From Fidelibacterota bacterium REDSEA-S14_B6 (lineage in GTDB: Bacteria; Fidelibacterota; Marinisomatia; Marinisomatales; S15-B10): a DNA stretch of 5,687 bases. Location of the stretch: positions 1 to 5,687 of the forward strand of contig LUOC01000205.1 in NCBI GenBank assembly GCA_001626655.1, given 5' to 3'. Numbering within the stretch: position 1 is the first letter of the stretch; each line of letters begins with the position of its first letter. This document shows, one piece after another, positions 1-5,687 of this stretch. Below the pieces are notes generated by a model, which saw only the letters and a program-made list of their open reading frames with translations, was not told the DNA's origin and did no database searches. The position numbers and the translations under genes were made by a program.

Positions 1-3000
1 CTGCTGAGGCTCTCCCCCACGGCGTCGGACGATGCTGAAGTTGCAGCCCTTGAACTTGAGGTGACGGTCCGCTTCGCCAGTTCAGTTGAGAATCAACCTT
101 CCGTTTCCCGGCCGGAGGAGCTTCTCTACAGACACCGTCTCCTGAACTGGTCCGTAGCGAAAGAGTGGTTGACTCAAGAGAGGCGTGCTCCCCGCCTCGA
201 GCGTAGGGCCGACCTTACCGGCGACTGGTACAGGATCACCGTCGCCTCCGACGCCGTCTACGGCATCACCGGGACATCTCTCTCCGAAGGTGGGATGGAC
301 ATCGCCGCAGTCAATCCGGCGGCACTCCGGATGTTCACCAATCCACGGGGCGGCAGACCGATCATCGATCCCATCGGCGGGGCGGTTCCGCCAAATCTGA
401 CGGAGGTGGCGATCCATGTTGCCGGGGGCGGTGATGGTACCCTTCACGACGAGGACGAGGTGGTGTTCTACGGCCGCGGTCCCCGTGGTTTCGATACAGC
501 CGCCAACGGATCGGTGGACTACATACAGAACCCTTACAGCGACCTTAACATCTACTGGCTCAACGTCCCGTCGGATCCCGAACTCCGCGGTGTGAGAATC
601 GAAACGGCGGACGAAGAGTTCACCGAGCCGGTGACCGTCGATTACGGCATCGCTTACTCCCGTTCCGAAAGCGACGACCTGAACCCCTTTGAATCGGGAC
701 TCCTCTGGGTCGGCCCCGGCGTCACCAAAGAACAGACGCTCTCCATGCCCGTCCAGCTTCACCATCCCCGGCAGGAGATCGAGGCTCGGGCAGACATTTC
801 ACTTTTCGGTGGCACCTCCACAGGCGTGGAGGGGTACCCGGCTCACATCGTTACAGTGCGGCAGGGGAGCCTCTCCGATTCTGTCCTTGCGAGACAGTCT
901 TGGACGGGGATGGTGAATCGGGATCTGTCGCTGGACCTCGATGAGACACGTCTCAGTCACGGCACCAACTTTCTGCTCGCCACCAACACCACCACTGACG
1001 ACCTCTCCAAAGTTTTTCTCGATTGGATTACTGTAAGGTATGGGAGCGAACTGATCTGGACCGGAACTCAGTTCGACTACTGGGCGCCGGCTAATCTGAC
1101 ACTCGTCCGGTTCATGGTCAGCGAGGTGACGTCGGATATTGCTGTCTGGGACATCAGTGATATCCATGCCCCGGTGGATCAGGAGGTGGTCCTGAGCGGA
1201 AACAGAGGCTATTTTGAACGGACCTTGAGTTCGGCGGGAACGGAGCGATTTATTGTTTACAACAGGACTGAAACGGAGGAAGTGGCGGAAATCGTAAAGG
1301 CGGACAACCACAGTTTCGCCTCCGTCCGGACGGCGGCGAGCGGCATTGACCACATCATCATTGCCCCGGAAGAGTTCCTCACCACGGCGGAGAAACTGAA
1401 GGAACATCGGGGCGCTTCCACGGTTGTGCCGCTTTCGGCGGTCTATGATGAATTCTCCGGCGGTGTGCCCGATCCGAGGGCTATCAGACTTTTCCTGAAG
1501 TGGGTGAAGGAGAACTGGTCAGCTTCATCGGGAACGGGCTTTCCCGCTTATGTACTCCTCCTCGGAGATGGCGATTACGACTACCGGAACATCACCGGTA
1601 ATGCGGTAAACATGATACCGACATTTCAGTCGGAATACTTCGGCGGCACCTCCGCCGATGACAGGTTCGCCTATCTGAACGGGCAGTCGCCCGAGCTCGC
1701 CATAGGCCGGCTTCCGGCAGCAACGTTTTACCAGGCCGAGATGATGGTGGACAAGATTATCGCTTACGAGGCGAACCCCGAAATCGGACTGTGGCGGCGG
1801 CGCGTCTCGCTGGTGGCCGACGATTTTGCAAGGCCGAACTTTGGCGCCATTGAACTGTCCCACACCAAGAACAGTGAAGAGCTGGCAGGGATGATCCCGA
1901 AGGCGCTGGAGGTGCGAAAGCTGTACATGGAAGATTTTCCGGAAATGAACGATGGCTCCCAGTACGGCGTCACCAAGCCCGGGGCCACGGAAGCGCTCTT
2001 TGATCTCCTCCATGAAGGGACCGCTCTACTGAACTATATCGGTCACGGCTCCGCCTACCAATGGGCCCAGGAAGGGCTCCTCTCATCGGCACGGGGAGAC
2101 CTCGCCTCCATTCAGACCGAAGGCCGCCTCCCCATCTGGCTCGCCGCCACCTGCAGCTGGGGCAGGTACGACGATGTGGAAGGGAGCGCCATGTCCGAAG
2201 AGATTCTAAGGGCGCCGGCGAACGGCGGTGTGGCTGTCATCTCCACCAACGGGCTCATCACTTTTTCCGCAAACAGGAGTTTCATCCTGAAGCTGTTTGA
2301 CTCCTTCTTCCCCGATACGACCGTCTCAGATCTGTCCCTTGGCGCGATCTACAGCAGCATCAAGGACGGCTCCCGGGGGAGCCAGATGTTCCACCTCCTC
2401 GGCGACCCCGCCCTGAAAGTGGCGTTGCCATCCAACGCCGCCGAAGTGACATCCGTCAATCCCGACACACTGACAGCGCTTCAGACCGGCGCCTATGTCG
2501 GTCGCGTTTCAGGCGATGCGCCGGGAGCGGGAGACGGCTTCGTCACTGTTTCCGACGCCGAGCGCCCCATCACACGCCGTTACGAATTCCAAAACTACAG
2601 CGAAGATGTCACCTACTCCCTCCCCGGCAATACACTCTTTCGGGGGAAACTGTCCTTTGCGGGCGGCGCGTTCGACGGCTCCTTCATACTGCCGAAAGAC
2701 ATCACCGCCTCAGCAGGGGGAAGGCTTTCTGTCTACCTCTACGGTGAACAGGGCAACGATCTGTGGGAAGGTCTCGGCCTCAAGTTAGGGCTCGTTTTCA
2801 GAGGCGGCTCAGCAAACCCCGCCGATCAGAACGGGCCGCTCATCTCCTTCGGCGCCGAGGGGCGATCGGTGGAGACCGGCGACCACCTGCCGGAGGGGGG
2901 CGATCTGATAGTCTCCCTCTCCGATCCTCTCGGGATCAACGTGACCGGGGAAATCGGTCACGGCATCCGTGTCTGGTACGGTGAAGACGAAGTTGACGCC

Positions 3001-3471
3001 GTCGAGGTGACCGACGGATTTGTCTACGAGGACGGGAGCCACACCACCGGATCGGTCGAAGTTTCCCTGGCGGACGCTCTCCCCGGCGAACTGATCGTCA
3101 CCGCCGAAGCGTGGGACAACGCCAACAACGCCGCCCGGGAATCGGTCACTCTCAACATTACCACCGATGAAGCGCTGACCCTCACCAACGTGTTCAACTA
3201 CCCCAACCCCTTCAAAGGGAAGACGCAGTTCGGCTTCGAGGTCAACAGAGAGGCACTGGTGGAGATCAAAGTTTTCACAATTTCCGGAGAACTGGTGGCC
3301 GTGCTGGATCCTCTCGAAACTTTCTACGGCTACTCTCACATCGATTGGGACGGCCGTGATCACTTCGGCGATCAAATCGCTAACGGCGTCTATCTCTACC
3401 AGATCACGGCCACATCGCTGGATGACGAGGAAGCGGCCACAAAGATAGGAAAGGCGGCAAAGTATCGCTGA
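1..3471 (+). CDS. porU: Type IX secretion sortase PorU-like C25 cysteine peptidase, partial at 5' end
   Basis: PorU is the cell-surface sortase of the type IX secretion system: it removes the C-terminal signal of cargo proteins and attaches them to the surface. The frame is open from base 1, so the N-terminus and signal peptide lie outside the window; the GTG at 61 is internal. Visible parts in order: a PorU-style N-terminal beta region (WYRITV near 226-243; DEDEVVFYGRGP ending near 486; NPYSDLNIYWL after it); a C25 peptidase domain at about 1345-2430 with GDGDYDYRN (1564-1590), the probable catalytic His in NYIGHGS (codon 2044-2046), the Cys in AATCSWG (codon 2152-2154) and FHLLGDPAL near 2400; an Ig-like region with DPLGINVTGEIGH (2923-2961) and EAWDNANN (3106-3129), both typical of PorU; and a C-terminal FlgD/CTD-like module with NYPNPF (3196-3213) and NGVYLYQI (3382-3405). 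The His-Cys spacing of 36 residues fits the gingipain-type dyad. A secreted C25 protease is the alternative, but the DxxGIN...GIGH block favours PorU. Confidence 0.85.
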   Translation: MLRLSPTASDDAEVAALELEVTVRFASSVENQPSVSRPEELLYRHRLLNWSVAKEWLTQERRAPRLERRADLTGDWYRITVASDAVYGITGTSLSEGGMDIAAVNPAALRMFTNPRGGRPIIDPIGGAVPPNLTEVAIHVAGGGDGTLHDEDEVVFYGRGPRGFDTAANGSVDYIQNPYSDLNIYWLNVPSDPELRGVRIETADEEFTEPVTVDYGIAYSRSESDDLNPFESGLLWVGPGVTKEQTLSMPVQLHHPRQEIEARADISLFGGTSTGVEGYPAHIVTVRQGSLSDSVLARQSWTGMVNRDLSLDLDETRLSHGTNFLLATNTTTDDLSKVFLDWITVRYGSELIWTGTQFDYWAPANLTLVRFMVSEVTSDIAVWDISDIHAPVDQEVVLSGNRGYFERTLSSAGTERFIVYNRTETEEVAEIVKADNHSFASVRTAASGIDHIIIAPEEFLTTAEKLKEHRGASTVVPLSAVYDEFSGGVPDPRAIRLFLKWVKENWSASSGTGFPAYVLLLGDGDYDYRNITGNAVNMIPTFQSEYFGGTSADDRFAYLNGQSPELAIGRLPAATFYQAEMMVDKIIAYEANPEIGLWRRRVSLVADDFARPNFGAIELSHTKNSEELAGMIPKALEVRKLYMEDFPEMNDGSQYGVTKPGATEALFDLLHEGTALLNYIGHGSAYQWAQEGLLSSARGDLASIQTEGRLPIWLAATCSWGRYDDVEGSAMSEEILRAPANGGVAVISTNGLITFSANRSFILKLFDSFFPDTTVSDLSLGAIYSSIKDGSRGSQMFHLLGDPALKVALPSNAAEVTSVNPDTLTALQTGAYVGRVSGDAPGAGDGFVTVSDAERPITRRYEFQNYSEDVTYSLPGNTLFRGKLSFAGGAFDGSFILPKDITASAGGRLSVYLYGEQGNDLWEGLGLKLGLVFRGGSANPADQNGPLISFGAEGRSVETGDHLPEGGDLIVSLSDPLGINVTGEIGHGIRVWYGEDEVDAVEVTDGFVYEDGSHTTGSVEVSLADALPGELIVTAEAWDNANNAARESVTLNITTDEALTLTNVFNYPNPFKGKTQFGFEVNREALVEIKVFTISGELVAVLDPLETFYGYSHIDWDGRDHFGDQIANGVYLYQITATSLDDEEAATKIGKAAKYR

Positions 3472-3472
3472 G

Positions 3473-4090
3473 ATGGCGCCGCTCATCCTCGCTTCAGCCT
3501 CGCCGCGGCGGAAGGAGATTCTCCGAAAAATCAATCTGACGTTCGACATTGTCCCCAGCGGTGTGGATGAAGATTACACCAACGGCCTGAACCCGCCCCA
3601 GATGGCAGAGCAGTGGGCGTTGGAAAAGGCGCGTTCCGTTTCGTCCCCGCATCCGGACAAGGATGTCATCGGCGCTGATACGATTGTTGTTCTGGACGAC
3701 ACAATCCTTGGCAAACCGACCGACGCCGACGATGCCAAACGAATGCTCACAACACTATCAGGAAAGATTCACACGGTCTACACCGGTGTCGCCCTGCGAT
3801 GTGATTCGGCCGGTGCTGAAGAGAGTTTCGTCGCCTCCACGCGTGTCACATTCTACAGTCTCGGAGAAGAGGCCATCGACAGGTACGTCGCCACCGGCGA
3901 CCCGATGGACAAAGCGGGAGCCTATGGCATCCAGGACACTTCCGCCTGTTTCGTGAAAAAGATTGACGGCTGTTATAACAATGTGGTCGGTTTTCCGCTG
4001 GCACAGTTCGTTCAACTTATCGGCAATGAAAGTGTGAAAGAGAAGTTTTCCGTAGACAATTGGTTTGCTTCCGACAGGGAGATCGCTTAA
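3473..4090 (+). CDS. maf: Maf family nucleoside triphosphate pyrophosphatase, YhdE type (dTTP/UTP)
   Basis: Maf proteins are cytoplasmic housecleaning enzymes that hydrolyse canonical and modified nucleotides to the monophosphate and pyrophosphate. The 205-residue product is close to the usual length of about 190-200. Visible motifs: the N-terminal phosphate-binding SASPRR (residues 8-13), EKAR (51-54), GADTIVV with the probable catalytic Asp69 (67-73), LGKP (79-82), LSGKIHTVYTGV (95-106) and DKAGAYGIQ (146-154). The last motif, followed by CFVKKIDG and VVGFPL, matches the YhdE branch, which acts on dTTP and UTP, better than the YceF branch (7-methyl-GTP); the substrate is inferred from this. 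The ATG lies one base after the porU stop, and the protein begins exactly where Maf proteins normally do (MAPLILASASPRR). No Shine-Dalgarno is visible, so translational coupling to porU is likely. In several bacteria maf sits near shape and division genes, as here, and Maf overexpression in Bacillus subtilis blocks septation. Confidence 0.93.
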   Translation: MAPLILASASPRRKEILRKINLTFDIVPSGVDEDYTNGLNPPQMAEQWALEKARSVSSPHPDKDVIGADTIVVLDDTILGKPTDADDAKRMLTTLSGKIHTVYTGVALRCDSAGAEESFVASTRVTFYSLGEEAIDRYVATGDPMDKAGAYGIQDTSACFVKKIDGCYNNVVGFPLAQFVQLIGNESVKEKFSVDNWFASDREIA

Positions 4091-4102
4091 AATCACCGGC
4101 CT

Positions 4103-4930
4103 ATGAACGAGATTCAGGAAACAGCACCGTTCTTTGAAGAGCTCAAAAAGCTGCGAGTCGAGCGGGATATTGAACTGGCCGAGATCGCCACTCGGACCAA
4201 GATCAACCTCGATTACCTCGAATCTCTTGAGTCAGGTGATTTCACTTTTCTCCCTTATGTCTATGTCCGCCTCTTTATGAAGGCTTATGCGGTAGAGGTG
4301 GGCGCGGAGACAGACGAAGTCCTTCAGCAGCTCGACCATTTGATGGACAGGCAGACACCGGCGGAAGAGCTTCCTGCAAACGACGAACTCCACGAGGAGG
4401 CCCACCTGGATGAGGATGTCGTCCTCCCGACTCCGTCCGTCAACAACCTCTCCTCATCGGTGGTGAAAGTCGCCGTTCTTCTGGTGGTGGTCTTTTTTGG
4501 CGTATGGGTCGTTCGGCAGATTGCCGGCGAGGGCGAGGAAGGTAGCATTGAGGAGCCGTCGCAAATGGCGATTCCTGTGGCGCCGAAGATTACCGATCAG
4601 CAGCTTAACGCCGACTTTGTCCCTACGGACGAAGATCAGGAGTGGAACCTCGAACCGCCCTATATTCTCACAATGTCGGCGGAGGAAGAAACCTGGTATG
4701 AACTCGAAACAGACTATTCCGGAAACATCACCTCCGCAAACCTGAACCGGGACGGTGATATCTCTCTTCAGTTCGGCGAAAACCTCTATCTCAGGATTGA
4801 ACGGGCCGCCGACGTCAGCGTCACACTTAACGGAACGCCGATCCCGCTCCCCGATGAAACACACCCCGCTGATATTATATACGACGGTCAAGAAAAGCGA
4901 CTGACCATCCGAAGCTACACTCCCCGCTAG
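4103..4930 (+). CDS. rodZ: RodZ-like cell-shape protein (HTH, one membrane helix, DUF4115-like C-terminus)
   Basis: RodZ is an inner-membrane protein that links the MreB cytoskeleton to the elongation peptidoglycan machinery. The 275-residue product has the family layout. Residues about 9-80 form a cytoplasmic HTH_25 domain (FEELKKLRVERDIELAEIA, then TKINLDYLESLESGDF and LPYVYVRLFMKAYA). An acidic linker follows at about 85-115. One hydrophobic segment at about 119-140 (SVVKVAVLLVVVFFGVWVV) is the membrane helix. After a second acidic, Pro-containing linker, a beta-rich domain at about 186-272 resembles DUF4115. No signal peptide is present, which fits an N-in, C-out topology. It starts 12 bases after maf without a clear Shine-Dalgarno and probably shares its transcript. 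It is shorter than E. coli RodZ, whose periplasmic linker is longer. In RodZ the HTH binds MreB rather than serving mainly as a DNA-binding domain; that this copy does the same is inferred. A membrane-anchored HTH regulator is the less likely alternative. Confidence 0.82.
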   Translation: MNEIQETAPFFEELKKLRVERDIELAEIATRTKINLDYLESLESGDFTFLPYVYVRLFMKAYAVEVGAETDEVLQQLDHLMDRQTPAEELPANDELHEEAHLDEDVVLPTPSVNNLSSSVVKVAVLLVVVFFGVWVVRQIAGEGEEGSIEEPSQMAIPVAPKITDQQLNADFVPTDEDQEWNLEPPYILTMSAEEETWYELETDYSGNITSANLNRDGDISLQFGENLYLRIERAADVSVTLNGTPIPLPDETHPADIIYDGQEKRLTIRSYTPR

Positions 4931-4987
4931 CTCCCGACCCTTAAAGTTCTCCTTTCAAAAAAACGTCTAACCGTTTCAAGATTTTGC

Positions 4988-5016
4988 TTGACATTGGTGG
5001 GGAGTTACACTAACAT
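4988..5016 (+). promoter_or_regulatory. Sigma70-type promoter for mraZ and the dcw cluster
   Basis: A perfect -35 hexamer TTGACA (4988-4993) is followed, after exactly 17 bases, by TAACAT (5011-5016), which matches TATAAT at four of six positions including the key TA and final T. The predicted transcription start is near 5022-5024, leaving a leader of about 32-34 bases before the mraZ ATG. No extended -10 TG is present. AT-rich sequence just upstream (ATTTT at 4981-4985) might help as a weak UP element. Position immediately before mraZ and overlap with the GTGGG repeats agree with the usual layout of the dcw promoter. Confidence 0.75.
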
Positions 5017-5033
5017 TGTGGGTAGAAGTGGGT
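4997..5033 (+). promoter_or_regulatory. Candidate MraZ operator: GTGGG repeats over the mraZ promoter
   Basis: GTGGG occurs three times in 36 bases: 4997-5001, 5018-5022 and 5028-5032. The last two form the longer repeat GTGGGTA and are spaced exactly 10 bases apart, so TGGGT (5019-5023), five bases, TGGGT (5029-5033) reproduces the TGGGN-N5-TGGGN pattern bound by MraZ in E. coli. The first copy lies 21 bases upstream of the second, about two helical turns, inside the spacer between -35 and -10. The downstream pair covers the predicted transcription start. Binding here would be expected to repress initiation, giving MraZ autoregulation of the cluster. The repeats are seen; the binding is inferred from the family. 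Confidence 0.75.
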
Positions 5034-5043
5034 AACAAACCCA
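5029..5043. repeat. Short perfect inverted repeat in the mraZ leader
   Basis: TGGGT (5029-5033) and ACCCA (5039-5043) are perfect complementary arms around AACAA. The left arm is the last TGGGT of the candidate MraZ operator, so the right arm is the same motif on the opposite strand. In RNA, the arms could form a small hairpin ending 12 bases before the mraZ ATG, with a possible extra G-U pair at 5028/5044. It may be an additional inverted MraZ half-site, a leader hairpin, or chance. Confidence 0.45.
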
Positions 5044-5055
5044 TAAATCTCGAGT

Positions 5056-5511
5056 ATGACAATCACGGAAAACAGTTTCACAGGGGAGTTCAGCTATACG
5101 CTCGACTCGAAGGGTCGGCTGAATATCCCCTCCAAGTTCAGGAGCGCCCTCTCCCCGGACAACGACAGCAACTTCGTTATCACGAAGGGGATGGATCGAT
5201 GCGTGGTGGCCTACCCCGTCGTAGAGTGGCAGAGGCGAGTTGAAGCGGGGCTCCGAGAACTGTCAGCCACGTCACAGCGAAATCGTCTTTTTGTTCGGTC
5301 AGTTACACGCTACGCCACGACTGTCCGACTCGATGGCCAGGGGAGAATTCAATTGACGCCCTACCTTAAAGATTATGCCCGCCTTGACCGGGATGTGCGG
5401 ATCATCGGCGTGGTTAACAAGATTGAAATATGGAATCCAGACGACCTCGAAAATATCGATGAACTGTCTCCGGAAGATTTTGAAGATCTGTCAGATAAAG
5501 TGATCCTTTAG
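5056..5511 (+). CDS. mraZ: Transcriptional regulator MraZ
   Basis: MraZ is a ring-forming DNA-binding protein that controls its own promoter and the dcw cluster. The 151-residue product has the normal length and the two tandem SpoVT/AbrB-like halves: DSKGRLNIPSKFR at residues 17-29 in the first and LDGQGRIQLTPYLKDYA at 92-108 in the second, with IIGVVNKIEIWNPDDLE (116-131) near the end, a usual MraZ ending block. The acidic tail after about residue 128 (DELSPEDFEDLSD) is also common. The ATG at 5056 is the only reasonable start, since an in-frame TAA lies at 5044-5046. No clear Shine-Dalgarno precedes it; GAG at 5052-5054 is too close to serve. The gene follows its own promoter with GTGGG repeats and is followed three bases later by rsmH, the conserved order in many phyla. 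Confidence 0.96.
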   Translation: MTITENSFTGEFSYTLDSKGRLNIPSKFRSALSPDNDSNFVITKGMDRCVVAYPVVEWQRRVEAGLRELSATSQRNRLFVRSVTRYATTVRLDGQGRIQLTPYLKDYARLDRDVRIIGVVNKIEIWNPDDLENIDELSPEDFEDLSDKVIL

Positions 5512-5514
5512 CAA

Positions 5515-5687
5515 GTGGAATCTGGATGGGGCGGCACAAACCAACATATCCCTGTACTTCTCGATGCTGTTCTCTCCTACCTCCGTGTCCGCCCGGACGG
5601 TATCTATCTGGACTGCACGGTAGGTCTTGGCGGCCACGCATCGGCCCTCCAGGAACTTCTTTCGCCCAACGGGCAGCTGATCGGACT
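5515..5687 (+). CDS. rsmH: 16S rRNA (cytosine1402-N4)-methyltransferase RsmH, partial at 3' end
   Basis: RsmH (MraW) uses S-adenosylmethionine to methylate N4 of C1402 in the ribosomal P site of 16S rRNA. Only the first 57 codons are in the window. They show the family opening HIPVLLDAVLSYL (residues 11-23), then GIYLDCTVGLGGHASAL (29-45), in which DCTVGLGGH is the SAM-binding motif I (usually DaTlGgGGHs), and QLIG just before the edge. The start is GTG at 5515: it is in frame, three bases after the mraZ TAG (same frame), and no other start codon lies between that stop and the conserved HIPVLL. The short N-terminal extension (VESGWGGTNQ, with Met expected first) is normal for the family. No strong Shine-Dalgarno is seen, so coupling to mraZ translation is likely. 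The remaining roughly 250 residues should lie beyond the right edge. Confidence 0.93.
   Translation, partial: MESGWGGTNQHIPVLLDAVLSYLRVRPDGIYLDCTVGLGGHASALQELLSPNGQLIG

Larger units (their letters stand above)
4931..5055. other. Intergenic control region between rodZ and mraZ
   Basis: This is the only gap of note in the window. Its left half (4931-4987) is relatively AT-rich, with an A7 run at 4957-4963 and ATTTT at 4981-4985. Its right half holds the mraZ promoter, the GTGGG repeats and a short inverted repeat, each listed separately. I see no convincing intrinsic terminator after rodZ, so some read-through from the porU-maf-rodZ transcript into mraZ is plausible. Confidence 0.7.

Noticed and set aside
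61..63. GTG at 61 as the start of the PorU-like protein
   Set aside because: The frame is open back to base 1 and the codons before it continue a PorU-like N-terminal beta region. The known family has further N-terminal sequence and a signal peptide, so the true start is outside the window.
82..765. Long reverse-strand open frame of 227 codons
   Set aside because: It lies wholly within porU, has no recognisable domain, and has low-complexity Gly/Arg/Val-rich composition typical of an antisense shadow of a GC-rich gene.
2809..3549. Reverse-strand open frame of 246 codons spanning the porU-maf junction
   Set aside because: It is antisense to two well-supported genes, shows no family motif and has no convincing start region.
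4961..4976. AAACG...CGTTT inverted repeat as a terminator for rodZ
   Set aside because: The stem is only five pairs, mostly A-T, and no T-run follows it, so it is not a credible intrinsic terminator.
5006..5011. TACACT as the -10 element
   Set aside because: It lies only 12 bases after TTGACA; TAACAT at 5011-5016 has the optimal 17-base spacing.
5016..5243. Overlapping + strand frame of 75 codons that starts before mraZ
   Set aside because: It begins at a TTG inside the promoter-operator region, runs out of frame through mraZ and has no domain.
5526..5528. ATG at 5526 as the rsmH start
   Set aside because: It is not in the frame that encodes HIPVLLDAVLSYL; GTG at 5515 is the only in-frame option.

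Overview
The window reads as a stretch of bacterial chromosome with five genes, all on the + strand and tightly packed. In order they are: the 3' part of a PorU-like type IX secretion sortase (C25 cysteine peptidase family), maf (nucleotide pyrophosphatase), a rodZ-type cell-shape gene, mraZ, and the first 57 codons of rsmH (mraW). The last two are the conserved head of the dcw (division and cell wall) cluster. No mobile element, RNA gene, CRISPR array or phage signal was seen. Base composition looks moderately GC-rich and even throughout, judged by eye.

Organism: a PorU-like sortase with a C-terminal NYPNPF...NGVYLYQI module points to the FCB superphylum (Bacteroidota, Ignavibacteriota, Calditrichota, Neomarinimicrobiota and relatives). 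The four visible gene starts also lack recognisable Shine-Dalgarno sequences, as is common in that group. A non-Bacteroidota FCB lineage such as Neomarinimicrobiota is my best guess. It is an inference from protein style, not a demonstrated assignment.

Layout: 1-3471 is porU, open at the left edge. One base after its stop, maf starts (3473-4090). After 12 bases comes rodZ (4103-4930). A 125-base gap (4931-5055) is the only sizeable intergenic region. It holds a good sigma70-type promoter (TTGACA, 17 bases, TAACAT) and GTGGG repeats that match the known MraZ operator pattern. mraZ (5056-5511) follows, and three bases after its stop rsmH begins with GTG at 5515 and runs off the right edge.

How the parts fit: porU-maf-rodZ look like one transcription unit, and mraZ-rsmH the start of a second that is probably autoregulated by MraZ. 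Functionally, an outer-surface secretion enzyme sits beside a housecleaning pyrophosphatase, a morphogenesis protein of the MreB system and the division/cell-wall cluster. I did not find a convincing new biological system. The most informative signal is the mraZ promoter-operator, and the most unusual context is the join of porU to the maf-rodZ-dcw block.
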